DNA from: Bradyrhizobium valentinum
Lineage (GTDB): Bacteria; Pseudomonadota; Alphaproteobacteria; Rhizobiales; Xanthobacteraceae
Direction of reading: 5' to 3'
DNA: 40,728 nucleotides
Assembly: GCF_001440405.1 (NCBI RefSeq)
Contig: NZ_LLXX01000162.1
Span: forward strand, 1 to 40,728
Every line of letters starts with the position of its first letter. Position 1 is the stretch's first letter. The notes below the pieces were generated by a model. It did no database searches, had not been told where the DNA came from, and worked only from the letters and a program-made list of their open reading frames with translations. This document shows, in pieces, positions 1 through 8,156 of the stretch. The position numbers were made by a program, and so were the translations under genes.

Positions 1-1065
1 CTTGGCGGCGCGATTGCCGGCGCCTGGCTTCATCGCGTCCCTTCGCCCCGGTCCGGCCTTCGAAAGATCGCGCTGCCCGATGTTGCTGCGGCCTCGCGCG
101 GCCTCGCGCGCCGCTGCCGTGTTGCCCTTGCCGAACCGCGCCGCAACGCCGGCGTCGCGATAAGCGACGGCGCCGCGATGAGCCGGGTTGTGCACCCAGG
201 CATTGTTGACGATATTGGTGCGATTGAACTGGTTGAAGCGATTGACGTTGATGTTCACGCTTCTCCGCCACCAGTCGCATCCGCCCCAGATCGCAGCGCT
301 CACCACGACGCCGGCGGTAAATGCGACCACGCCGCTTGCTACAAAACCGGGCGGATACCAGTAGAATGGCGAATAGGCCGGATATTCCCACGTGCCATAG
401 GCGACGGCGGGATCGTAGACGGGTACATAATAAGTGCCGGGATCGACGGGTTCGATTACGATCGGCGGCTGCGCTCCCGCAGGTACGCTCACGCCCGCCG
501 GCGGCGAGGCGCGCGATACCTTCTGCTGCGGTGTCGATTTGAGATTGCCCGCCGCCTCCGCACGCTCACGCAGCTTTTGCACGGCGCTCATGACATCCTC
601 TTCCTGCGCGAGGAAGGCATCGCCGAGCTGCTGCGTCCATTCCAGCTTGTCGCTCATCATCTGCAGCGTCTGCGGAACTGCAGCGAGCGCCTTAACGCTC
701 GGATCCCACGACTGTTTCTGCATGGCGTCCTCGAGCGTCCTGCCCTTGATGCTCGCATTTGCTTTCGACCAGCGCGCCGCCTCGACCACCTCCAGCGGAT
801 AGGTCGATGCCATCAGCACTTGCGACAGCAGCGCATCGGGATAGAGCGCAATAGGCGCCACAAGCTGCTCGATCTGCCCTTCGGGAAGCTTCGCCGAGGC
901 GGGCGCTGGAGTGGCGGTCGGTGGGGTGCCTGAACCCTGGTTTTGCTCGGCCGGGGCCGGGGTCTGCGTTTGAGCGGAGCCTGGCGCGGCTGTCAGGCAC
1001 AAGCCAAACGTGATAGCGGCACAGGCAACAAGCACGCGCTCCTTCGCGCGGACATTCGGCATCAT
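1..1065 (-). CDS. DUF3300 domain-containing secreted protein (3' end outside window)
   Basis: An open frame starts at ATG 1065 and continues past base 1 without a stop, so at least 355 residues are present and the C-terminus is missing. Residues 1 to about 30 form a signal peptide (hydrophobic run, then APGSAQ), followed by a Pro/Ala/Thr-rich linker. The next part carries the DUF3300 hallmarks QLVAPIALYPDALLSQVLMA and STYPLEVVEAARW. A Pro/Tyr-rich stretch (YYVPVYDPAVAYGTWEYP), a hydrophobic segment and an Asn-rich stretch (NINVNRFNQFNRTNIVNN) then lead into a basic tail. The family has no established biochemical role; export to the periplasm or envelope is inferred from the signal peptide. 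It is the last visible member of a minus-strand run of four genes. Confidence 0.85.
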   Translation of the reverse strand, partial: MMPNVRAKERVLVACAAITFGLCLTAAPGSAQTQTPAPAEQNQGSGTPPTATPAPASAKLPEGQIEQLVAPIALYPDALLSQVLMASTYPLEVVEAARWSKANASIKGRTLEDAMQKQSWDPSVKALAAVPQTLQMMSDKLEWTQQLGDAFLAQEEDVMSAVQKLRERAEAAGNLKSTPQQKVSRASPPAGVSVPAGAQPPIVIEPVDPGTYYVPVYDPAVAYGTWEYPAYSPFYWYPPGFVASGVVAFTAGVVVSAAIWGGCDWWRRSVNINVNRFNQFNRTNIVNNAWVHNPAHRGAVAYRDAGVAARFGKGNTAAAREAARGRSNIGQRDLSKAGPGRRDAMKPGAGNRAAK

Positions 1066-1094
1066 GGCCTCGTCTCCTCTACTCACAAACAGCT

Positions 1095-1397
1095 TCACTT
1101 TGCGCCCGCCATCTGATTCTTGATGAGGCCGACAATCGCGGTCACCACTGCGCCGGCAACGCCGCCGCCGACTGCCTGACCGGCGAGCGCTGCGATATCG
1201 ATGTTGCCCCCCGCCGCGCCCTGCAGCATCGGCAGCAACGCGGTAAGGAGCGTTCCGCCGCCCGCTCCGCCGAGCGCGCCGGCAATCGTGTTGCCGAGCG
1301 TGCCGAGATCGAGATTTTTCATCGAGGCGCCGGCGGCGTTGCCGCCGATGGCACCGGCGATGAGCTGGATGATGAGATTGATCATGGTAGCCGACAT
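1095..1397 (-). CDS. small Gly/Ala-rich hydrophobic protein, function unknown
   Basis: This encodes 100 residues from ATG 1397, chosen because GGGAG lies a few bases upstream; a longer frame to 1472 adds only a charged, low-complexity extension. The protein is dominated by Gly, Ala, Leu and Ile (LIIQLIAGAIGGNAAG near the N-terminus, then glycine-rich GALGGAGGG and a final hydrophobic AVVTAIVGLIKNQMAG). It has no cysteine and few charges, which suggests a membrane-associated or self-assembling peptide. I do not recognise a characterised family. It lies 29 bp upstream of the DUF3300 gene and 43 bp downstream of the FGE-like gene on the same strand, so co-transcription is likely. Confidence 0.65.
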   Translation of the reverse strand: MSATMINLIIQLIAGAIGGNAAGASMKNLDLGTLGNTIAGALGGAGGGTLLTALLPMLQGAAGGNIDIAALAGQAVGGGVAGAVVTAIVGLIKNQMAGAK

Positions 1398-1440
1398 GTC
1401 AGTGCTCCCTGTCTTTGAGTGTTGAGTTCTCGCTCCCTTG

Positions 1441-2436
1441 CTATCTTGTCCTCTCGTTCGTCTTGCCTTCACGCATCACACACCTGAATCCGACGTGACT
1501 GGTCGAGGTATCGACCGGCTCGGCATGGCGCGCGGCCGGGCGATAGCGGCGGCAATAGTTCGGCGCGCAGAGATGCGAGCCGCCCTTCAGTACCTTGCGC
1601 GGAATTTTGACCTGGGGCTGGCACGGGTCGTAGCTGTCGGCCTCACGTCCGCCACGCGGATCTTGTGGAACGCAGCAGGCTTTCGGCGCGTCGCCTTCAT
1701 GCTTTGACGACCACCAGTCGGAGGTCCATTCCCAGACATTGCCGATCATGTCGTGGATGCCGTAGCCGTTCGGCAGGAACGCGGTCACCGGCGAGGTGCG
1801 CTCATAGCCGTCGTCGTTGGTGTTCTCGACCGGGAAATTGCCCTGCCAGGTGTTAGCCATATGCTGGCCGCCCGGCGTCAAGGCGTCGCCCCAGGCGAAT
1901 TCTTGATGCTCAAGCCCTCCCCGCGCGGCGAACTCCCATTCCGCCTCTGTCGGCAGATCCTTGCCCGCCCATTTGGCGTAGGCCAGCGCATCGCTGTAGG
2001 AAACGTGCACGACCGGATGATTGTCGAGCACATTGATGTTGCTCTTCGGCCCATACGGATGCCGCCAGTCGGCACCCTTCATGAAGGTCCACCACTGGCT
2101 CCAGTCCTTGAGGCCGGTGACCTGCCGCGGCGGCGAAAACACGAGCGACCCCGCATAAATCATATGCGGCAGAGCGCCCGGATAATCCTTCGGGTCAGGC
2201 GGAATTTGCGCCGTCGTGACATGGCCGGTCGCCCTGACGAACGCCTTGAACTGCCTGTTCGTCACAGGCGTGCGATCGATCCAGAAACCGTCGACCGACA
2301 CGCGGTGCGACGGCGCCTCTTCGGGATAATGGTGATCCGAGCCCATGCGGAACGTTCCGCCGGGAACGAAGATCATATCGGCGGTCCTGCTGTCGTCTGG
2401 TGGGCGCTCTTCCGTTTCGGCTCCGGCTTGCAACAT
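1441..2436 (-). CDS. formylglycine-generating enzyme family protein (SUMF1/FGE-like)
   Basis: The 331-residue FGE-sulfatase fold starts almost at the N-terminus (MIFVPGGTFRMGSD) and continues with HRVSVDGFWIDRTPVTNRQF, LPTEAEWEFAARGG and GNVWEWTSDWW. It ends with GGSHLCAPNYCRRYRPAARH and HVGFRCV. The two cysteines of the C-x4-C motif (about residues 290 and 295) match the pair that binds copper in true FGEs, which oxidise a sulfatase cysteine to formylglycine. Start ATG 2436 is preferred: GGGGAA precedes it, and upstream in-frame sequence overlaps the preceding gene. No signal peptide is visible with this start, so it would be cytoplasmic. No sulfatase with a CxPxR motif lies in the window. 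Many family members have other targets, so the substrate is unknown. Confidence 0.85.
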   Translation of the reverse strand: MLQAGAETEERPPDDSRTADMIFVPGGTFRMGSDHHYPEEAPSHRVSVDGFWIDRTPVTNRQFKAFVRATGHVTTAQIPPDPKDYPGALPHMIYAGSLVFSPPRQVTGLKDWSQWWTFMKGADWRHPYGPKSNINVLDNHPVVHVSYSDALAYAKWAGKDLPTEAEWEFAARGGLEHQEFAWGDALTPGGQHMANTWQGNFPVENTNDDGYERTSPVTAFLPNGYGIHDMIGNVWEWTSDWWSSKHEGDAPKACCVPQDPRGGREADSYDPCQPQVKIPRKVLKGGSHLCAPNYCRRYRPAARHAEPVDTSTSHVGFRCVMREGKTNERTR

Positions 2437-2471
2437 CGCGACTTCCCCGCGTACGTCTGCTACCTGGCGGC

Positions 2472-2981
2472 TTATGGGCAATAGTCCCAAAAGCCCTGCG
2501 TGCGGGATGGATCCGTGTAATACCAGCACATGCCCGGCGCCGGTGCGGAGCCCGCCCAGGCAGCAGCTGTTGCGGCAGTCACGAAGCCGATCGCCGCACC
2601 TGCCGCGATCGCCCCACCTCTCGGCCACCGGTACCAGCCGGGGCGCGCCCAACCTGCAGCAGGACGTACCGCGGGACGGACCACGCGCGTTCCTGCCCCA
2701 TGAAATCCCGGCCGCACAACGGTCGTGCGACGGGCCACTACGCCACCACGCGGTCCGACAGCAACGCGGCCGCCCCGTCCGGCAGCGCGGACTTCAATCG
2801 CGTCGAGATTGGATTGGCTGGGGATAGCTTGTGCAGCAAGCAAACGGGTCGCGCCGATATTGAACGCTGACGCAGGGGTTGATGCGACGCCGATCCCAAT
2901 CGTTACGGCGCAAGCGAGAGTGCCAAGTACCCTCGGTATGGCGCGTCTCTGACGATCGAACGTCGTCTTCGATGAACGCAT
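2472..2981 (-). CDS. secreted/membrane small protein, function unknown
   Basis: This encodes 169 residues. The N-terminus has a basic stretch, a hydrophobic core (VLGTLACAVTIGIGVAS) and an ASA-type cleavage site near residue 39, so export is likely. The middle is Arg/Gly/Val-rich (GRGGRVAVGPRGGVVARR). A second hydrophobic run (GGAIAAGAAIGFVTAATAAAWAG) is followed by a short conserved-looking tail, CWYYTDPSRTQGFWDYCP. Small proteins with this kind of tail are common in Bradyrhizobium, but I know of no assigned function. It ends 35 bp before the FGE-like gene on the same strand. Confidence 0.7.
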   Translation of the reverse strand: MRSSKTTFDRQRRAIPRVLGTLACAVTIGIGVASTPASAFNIGATRLLAAQAIPSQSNLDAIEVRAAGRGGRVAVGPRGGVVARRTTVVRPGFHGAGTRVVRPAVRPAAGWARPGWYRWPRGGAIAAGAAIGFVTAATAAAWAGSAPAPGMCWYYTDPSRTQGFWDYCP

Positions 2982-3401
2982 TGGCGAGCCCTTTCATTTA
3001 CAACTCCACCCAACTATCCGGTGAAGAAAACAAGTCAGCTCCTCTTACCTTTCATGCGCGCGCGCGGCGCAAGCTCCTCCTTCTGCGCGAGTGCCGGTGA
3101 TGCAACGTCGGCGCGTGTCTGCATCTGGAAATTGCGACGATAGATCAGTGCCAAGCGTCTGTGATGTGCAGATCGTGCCAAATGTTGGCTGCGTCCCGCC
3201 ACACCCCGTTCGCGATTCTACGAGGGTAAATATCCCCACTCGGGTCTTGCGATATCTTAATGAAAACTTGCGGGAGTCTTGCACGGGAAATGCGAGGGAA
3301 ACGGTGCACGTCAAATCGCGCATCAGACGTATGCAGAAAGTCGCTATCGCCGGAGGGTTGCAGGTCTTATTCTACTCACGTGACAGTTAGGGGCTGATCA
3401 C
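2982..3401. other. intergenic region between divergent genes
   Basis: About 420 bp separate the minus-strand secreted protein from the plus-strand AraC regulator, and it is less GC-biased than the flanks. It must hold the promoters for both directions. I see no convincing gene, tRNA or repeat; short frames here have no recognisable protein character. Confidence 0.5.
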
Positions 3402-4376
3402 ATGGGCGGTCGCCTTTCGGTCAGCAGTTGCGACCTAGATGGCTTCGAGGGACTGCACCATGCGGTGCAGGGCTCATATGTCGATGTCATGCAGCTCCGG
3501 CGTGGCAAGCTGCGCGGCACGCTGTCGCATATCGGCATCGGCGATTTCTCCCTCAGCGTCGGTTCGTTCAACCTCGGCGTCCGCACCCAGCGCACCTCCA
3601 GCGACGACAAGCTGATCGTCGGCATGTTGCTTTCGGCAGAAGACCGCGTCACCCACTTTGCCTTCGACATGCGCCCTGCGGACGTTCTGGCGATTCCGCC
3701 CGCGATCGAGCACGACGGCACTTTCCACGGCGCCTCGTCCTATGCGGCGCTGCGCTTCGATCTGTCCGAGGTCGCGTCCATCTTCGCCGGCGAAGCGCGC
3801 CTGAGCGATCCCGCGACTTGGTGCGAGAAGAATCGCTATCGCGCCGATCCCGCCGTCGCGGCCGTGACGGCGCGCCGCCTGTCGCAGATCGTCTCCCGCC
3901 TCGCGCAGCACCAGGACGCGCTATCGGAATTCTCCGCCGATTTCTGGAAGCGCGCCATCGTCGATTGCATCACCGCGACGATCTTCCAGTCGTTGCCGCT
4001 AGACGAGACCGGCACGCTGCCGTCGGCGCTGCGGCTCGTGCACAATGTCGAGGATTATCTCGCCGCCGCTGGCGCGCGTCCGGTGCATGTGTCGGAGCTT
4101 TGCGCCGCGTTTCGCGTGTCGCGGCGCGGGCTGCACCGCGCCTTTCATGATGTGTTCGGTATCGGACCGGTCACGTTTCTTCGTTACAAACGACTTTGCG
4201 CGATTCACTCGACGCTGAAGGAAAGTTCGCCCGGCAAGACCACCGTCGCCGAGGTCGCCCTGCAACAAGGTTTTGTCGAACTCGGGCGGTTCTCTCAATA
4301 CTATTTCGCACTGTTCGGCGAATACCCCTCGGAGACCTTAGGGCTGCGAGGTCGTCGCGTGGCGCTGGCGGCCTGA
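3402..4376 (+). CDS. AraC family transcriptional regulator
   Basis: This encodes 324 residues. The C-terminal part (about 210 to 315) is an AraC double helix-turn-helix: VHVSELCAAFRVSRRGLHRA forms the first motif, then FLRYKRLCAIHSTL, and TVAEVALQQGFVELGRFSQY with FGEYPSETL closes it. The N-terminal 200 residues lack obvious enzyme motifs and probably sense a ligand or mediate dimerisation. ATG 3402 has AGGGG eight bases upstream. No obvious partner gene follows, since the next gene points the other way and is decayed. Possible targets are itself or the divergent secreted-protein operon (inference). Confidence 0.9.
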   Translation: MGGRLSVSSCDLDGFEGLHHAVQGSYVDVMQLRRGKLRGTLSHIGIGDFSLSVGSFNLGVRTQRTSSDDKLIVGMLLSAEDRVTHFAFDMRPADVLAIPPAIEHDGTFHGASSYAALRFDLSEVASIFAGEARLSDPATWCEKNRYRADPAVAAVTARRLSQIVSRLAQHQDALSEFSADFWKRAIVDCITATIFQSLPLDETGTLPSALRLVHNVEDYLAAAGARPVHVSELCAAFRVSRRGLHRAFHDVFGIGPVTFLRYKRLCAIHSTLKESSPGKTTVAEVALQQGFVELGRFSQYYFALFGEYPSETLGLRGRRVALAA

Positions 4377-4496
4377 ACGCGTTACGGCGGCGCATCGCCT
4401 GAGCAATTCGAACATCTCGTTCGGCGCCGCGACGCACCGCTTGGAGGCCCGGAACAAGGCGGGAGGACCGAATCCGGAAGAGCATTCGCTGGAGAG

Positions 4497-5738
4497 CTAC
4501 GACTGAAATCGCAGCAAGCCGATTCCAGATAGCGTCGAGTTTACCCCTGCTGGGCCAGCTATTGGGGGGTTCTTGCATTCCGCCGCTCCAGCTGTCGACG
4601 GGCCCCCCCTGTAGTCCAGCAGGAACGACGCCCACTGTTCCGCCGACATGCCACTGTGGGTATGGCGCGCCTGAGCCTGTCTCAGCGCTTCAGGAGCTTG
4701 GTTGCGCCGCAGATCCTTCACCTCGTCCTGCATTGCCAAGAAGGTCTGCCGCTGGCCGGCGAACTGGCGCAGCTTCGCCCGAACCTGGTTTGCGGCTCCC
4801 GCCAGTTCCGTGTGACGCTGGGCTCGCTTCTCGCTGCCGGCCGATACGAGCTTGGCGCGATCGGCCGTATAGGCGTCGACCAGCTTCTTCTTTTGCACAA
4901 CCTGCCCCTCGTAGGTCGCGATCAGCTCTTCCTTCTCCAACTCGGTGCCGATGCGCTCGGAGATCTGCGACACGGCCTCAGCTTCGCGTTCACGCGCCAG
5001 GCGATGGCGCGATGCGCGGTGGTCGAGAAGCTCCGCGAAATCCGACGTGCCGTCCCGGGCATCGTCTGGATGGGCCTCAAAGATCACGCGTTCAATCTCG
5101 CGCAGGAGACCGTCGGTCAGCCCGCTCGACGAGCACAGTTCCTCCACGAACTGCTGCGACAGATACCGCACGCGCTCATAACTAAACGGCCCGTTGGCAT
5201 CCGAGCCATCGAGCGCACGGACGCTCGGTTCTCCGGAAGCCCAACTCACCTTGACTTTCCCATCACCGACAAGGGGCCGGGCACGAACGAGAAAAGAGGG
5301 GTTGGTCCATTCCTCGGCGTTCCAGGACTCGTCCGAAATCGAATCGCATCCCGCCGCGATCATGTCCGCCAGTGCGGTCTTGCCGGAGCCGCGCGCGCCA
5401 ATGATGGCGACCAGTCCAGAATTGAGCGGAATGACCGGGGTTGTCATCCAGGGCGCATCAAGGATCTCGATTCCCGAGATCACCTGCGACGGTGTTGCCG
5501 ATGCCGGCGGCTCGGCACCCACATGCGCGGGGCCACTGGGATCGATGCACGCCTGGAAGCATCGAACTCCAACCGCCCTTGATCCACGAGAACCGGTCGC
5601 CGAACGGCGAGGCGACATCGTCGAAGGCAGCGCAAGGCCGGCGTGGTTGTCGATCCCAACTAAAATATCGAGAACAACTTCATGCAAAGTAGCCGGTGAT
5701 CGCCCGCATGGATGCTTTGAGCGATCCCGTGAAAACAT
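4497..5738 (-). pseudogene. TrlF-like AAA/ABC ATPase remnant (frameshifted, truncated)
   Basis: The longest open stretch encodes 413 residues. It holds IPLNSGLVAIIGARGSGKTA (Walker A, GARGSGKT) and a long charged helical part (LEKEELIATYEGQVVQKKKL) typical of SMC-like coiled-coil ATPases. The ABC signature and Walker B half are missing; the frame dissolves into unrelated residues before the stop. Just upstream of the ATPase, the family's WIK motif lies in a different frame (FDDVASPFGDRFSWIKGG, 5625-5573). Its continuation LEFDASRRA (5572-5546) is in a third frame, and CIDPSGPAHVGAEPP returns to the ATPase frame. The N-terminal PHP-type half is absent. I read this as a dead gene; family assignment rests on recalled motifs. 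Confidence 0.65.
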
Positions 5739-6053
5739 TTTGACACGTCGGGCAAATCAGCGGCACTGCTACATCATCGCGCAGTTTATAAGCGCCCATG
5801 GCCCTGCCCAACAAGGGCCTCACGGCCTCATCATGATCAGGCTGCGAACCCTGCGGCATGCGGCGACAATCGCGGGGCTGGAAGCTTTGCGGGAGGCGGC
5901 GCTCACCCAGCACGTCGCCGCCGCGAACACGCTAGAGTCGAACCCTACACTCAGAAATGATCCGCAACGACAATTTGCACGTCAACCATACGACGTGAAA
6001 GGGAATCAATTCCTTTTACGGTTCGTCCACGTTGCTCATGCTATGCTCGCGCC
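5739..6053. other. intergenic region beside the TrlF remnant
   Basis: About 315 bp with no convincing gene. A minus-strand frame (5913 to 5680) ends in LICPTCQNVFTGS, which could be a scrap of a zinc-ribbon protein, but it overlaps the TrlF remnant and has no clear start signal. A TATGCT hexamer (6042-6047) sits seven bases before the ATG of the next plus-strand gene and could be a -10 element, with no good -35 partner. Confidence 0.4.
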
Positions 6054-6800
6054 ATGGCTATTCACAGACTTTACGGCGAGCTTGCCGCCTCGCTTGTGCG
6101 CGCGATCACGGATTGCTGGGCGCCAAGTGCGGTGCCCGCCCGCGCCGGGGCCAAACTCGACGATATGTGCCAAACTGCATTCGAATGCGCTCGCAGTACG
6201 CTCGCAAGGCTAGGGCTGGCGACTGATGAGTACAAATTGGCGATCGATGCTGACCGAGTTGCACAGTTCGTCATGGATCGATCACGGGCTGGCCAAATCA
6301 CGCTGCCGCCCATCGACGATGTATTGACAGCATGGATATTGTTGTGTGGAAGCCAGTTGGGCCTTGCGTCTCTAAGACGCCTACCCTTTACGCCGCACGA
6401 CGATATCAGGCCCGTCATGGATGCGCTTGCGGCGTTGGGCTACGCCAAGCCACTCGGCAATGCCTTCATATGGATGGACAAGATCGGCCCCGCGATGCAG
6501 ATGAGCGGTTACTGGGACGAGAATAACCTGTCGCGTGAAGAGCTCGAACAACGGGACGTCGATTTGGACATGCGCAATGCTCTCGCCTCCATTCCCGAGG
6601 ATGTCAAGCATGCTGCTCTGACGGACAATCGAACTGCCGTGGTCAAAGCTCTGGCCGCGCGTTGGGTCGACGGTGCGTGGCTGCCCGATAGCGTTGACGG
6701 GGACCCATGGTGGCGTTGGGCCGCACTCGCTCCTGAGGCAAAGCGATTGATGGAGCTGGTCCAGGGTGCTGACGGCCCACTGACGCGCGACGTCAACTAG
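6054..6800 (+). CDS. unknown protein A, paralogue of the next gene
   Basis: This encodes 248 residues; I do not recognise the family. There is no signal peptide or membrane segment, so it is probably cytoplasmic. Residues about 101-156 (GLASLRRL, then HDDI, ALGYAKPLGNAFIWMDKI, YWDE) correspond closely to residues about 18-70 of the following gene product. Residues about 179-204 (SIPEDVKHAALTDNRTAVVK) match its C-terminal segment. The N-terminal 100 residues and the Trp-rich C-terminus (DPWWRWAALAPEAKRLMELV) are unique to this protein. No Shine-Dalgarno is visible before ATG 6054; TATGCT seven bases upstream leaves open a leaderless transcript. The next gene follows without a gap, so the two form one operon. 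Confidence 0.75.
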   Translation: MAIHRLYGELAASLVRAITDCWAPSAVPARAGAKLDDMCQTAFECARSTLARLGLATDEYKLAIDADRVAQFVMDRSRAGQITLPPIDDVLTAWILLCGSQLGLASLRRLPFTPHDDIRPVMDALAALGYAKPLGNAFIWMDKIGPAMQMSGYWDENNLSREELEQRDVDLDMRNALASIPEDVKHAALTDNRTAVVKALAARWVDGAWLPDSVDGDPWWRWAALAPEAKRLMELVQGADGPLTRDVN

Positions 6801-6812
6801 TTGTCTCAAACG

Positions 6813-7226
6813 ATGATCGATCAACCATCAGCACGCCTTCGATTGGCTGCGGAACTTGCCGTCGGCCTAGCGCGTCGCCTTTGGATGACGCTCCACCATG
6901 AGATCGCCGCGCTCGTCGAATGCGGATACGCCGAACGTTGTGGGAACATGGTCAAGTGGACTGACAAAATCGCTTCTGTGATGCGCGCAGAGCATTGTTG
7001 GGATGATCCCAGACCTCAGGTCAAAACGCTGCCACACGATGGCGCCGCGCTCGATGCCGATGCCTTCTACATACGCGGAGACGTGCCGGAGCGCGTGAAC
7101 AGACTGGTGCAAGACGGCAACCCCATCGCGGCAATGGCTCTTATCCGGGCGGAAACGGGTGCCGGCCTCCTGGAGTGCAAGGCGTATGTGGACGACCTTG
7201 TGCGAAAAAGCCACCGGAGCGAATAA
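6813..7226 (+). CDS. unknown protein B with ribosomal L7/L12-like C-terminal motif
   Basis: This encodes 137 residues from ATG 6813; a TTG at 6801, directly after the stop of gene A, would add four residues. Neither start has a clear ribosome site, so translational coupling is plausible. The N-terminal half (HHEIAALVECGYAERCGNMV, WTDKIASVM, CWDD) is homologous to the middle of gene A. The C-terminal half (VNRLVQDGNPIAAMALIRAE, then TGAGLLECKAYVDDL) follows the pattern of the L7/L12 C-terminal domain (xxGNKIxAIKxxRExTGxGLxEAKxxVD). That small alpha/beta fold also occurs outside ribosomes. The protein lacks the L7/L12 N-terminal dimerisation domain and is not a ribosomal protein. Function unknown. 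Confidence 0.75.
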   Translation: MIDQPSARLRLAAELAVGLARRLWMTLHHEIAALVECGYAERCGNMVKWTDKIASVMRAEHCWDDPRPQVKTLPHDGAALDADAFYIRGDVPERVNRLVQDGNPIAAMALIRAETGAGLLECKAYVDDLVRKSHRSE

Positions 7227-7555
7227 GAGCACCTGCCTTACGGACATATGATCCCTGAAACCGGCAGCCGGATAAGGCGAAGTTAGCTCTGGCACATCAC
7301 GTCGATCCCCGGATTGATCGGTACGGCCGCTATCGAAGGGTAACCAGACTTTCGAAAATCGCGAAGACGCCCACCCATGAGGCGTGGTGCATCGCAGGCC
7401 GTCGCAGTTTTGCTGATTGGGACGCGGGCAGGCCCCGCTATCATAGGGAATGGCGAACGAATAGTGCCCATCTTCCATCGACGGTGGCGCGCCATTTCTG
7501 CGATTTTGAGTGGCCACGCCCTTGACAAAAAAATTTGTCAATGCCACTAGAGCGC
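7227..7555. other. intergenic region with palindrome at its 3' end
   Basis: About 330 bp follow the unknown pair. Apart from the palindrome at 7522-7541, I find no gene or RNA. Short frames on the minus strand here lack protein character. Confidence 0.45.
7522..7541 (+). promoter_or_regulatory. perfect palindrome, probable HTH-regulator operator
   Basis: A perfect 20-bp inverted repeat, TTGACAAA-N4-TTTGTCAA, lies 14 bp before the preferred start of the HTH regulator. Its left end doubles as a perfect -35 hexamer (TTGACA), though no good -10 follows at the usual distance. Autoregulation of the regulator/SRPBCC operon is inferred from position and symmetry. Confidence 0.65.
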
Positions 7556-8146
7556 ATGCTTGAACTTGATGTCATTGAGGCCCCTGCGGCCGCGGCTCTC
7601 GCGCTGGACCCGATAAAGACCCGATTGCTGGCGGCACTTTCGCAGCCTGCCTCGGCTGCCGCGCTCGCCGGGCGGGTTGGCCTCACGCGCCAGAAGGTGA
7701 ACTACCACCTGCGCGCCTTGGAGGACCACAAGCTGATCAAGCCGGCCGAAGAGCGCCAATGGGGCGGCCTCACGGAACGCCTTATGATCGCGACGGCATC
7801 GTCCTATGTCGTCTCGCCCGCTGCGCTGGGTCCAATCGGGGCCGATCCGGCACGCAACAACGACCGTCTATCAGCCAGTTATCTCATCGCCCTGGCGGCA
7901 CGCATCGTCCGCGAGGTCGGCGACCTCTGGCGGACGGCCCGCCAGAACGACAAGCGTCTCGCCACCCTTTCGATCGACACCGTCATCCGCTTCCGATCAC
8001 CTGCAGATCGCGCGGCCTTCACCTCCGATCTCACCAACGTCGTCGCGGCGCTGGCGGCACGTTATCACGACGAGAGTGCGCCGGGCGGACGACCCCACCG
8101 GCTCGTTGTGGCGTCCTATCCTGCGCCCCGCGACGCTCGGCCCTGA
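7556..8146 (+). CDS. ArsR-type winged-helix transcriptional regulator
   Basis: This encodes 196 residues from ATG 7556. ATG 7541 and TTG 7535 are in frame but lie in the palindrome, and family members typically begin at MxELDVI. A winged helix spans about residues 20-80 (LDPIKTRLLAALSQPASAAA, LAGRVGLTRQKVNYHLRALE, DHKLIKPAEERQWGG). The remaining 110 residues form a helical, probably dimerising or sensing domain. It is followed 10 bp later by an SRPBCC gene; pairing of this regulator type with a Bet-v1/AHSA1-like protein is common. The pair probably forms an autoregulated operon controlled from the palindrome just upstream (inference). Confidence 0.85.
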   Translation: MLELDVIEAPAAAALALDPIKTRLLAALSQPASAAALAGRVGLTRQKVNYHLRALEDHKLIKPAEERQWGGLTERLMIATASSYVVSPAALGPIGADPARNNDRLSASYLIALAARIVREVGDLWRTARQNDKRLATLSIDTVIRFRSPADRAAFTSDLTNVVAALAARYHDESAPGGRPHRLVVASYPAPRDARP

Positions 8147-8156
8147 AAGGATCCCC

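Noticed and set aside
5680..5913. 77-codon minus-strand frame ending in LICPTCQNVF
   Set aside because: The CPTC pair is suggestive, but there is no ribosome site and it overlaps the decayed ATPase. Perhaps a scrap of another dead gene.
5194..6213. 339-codon plus-strand frame across the TrlF remnant and the next gene
   Set aside because: No recognisable domain; it overlaps both the minus-strand ATPase motifs and gene A.
6813..7226. Gene B as a ribosomal protein L7/L12
   Set aside because: Only the C-terminal motif fits. The dimerisation domain and hinge are absent, and the N-terminal half matches gene A instead.
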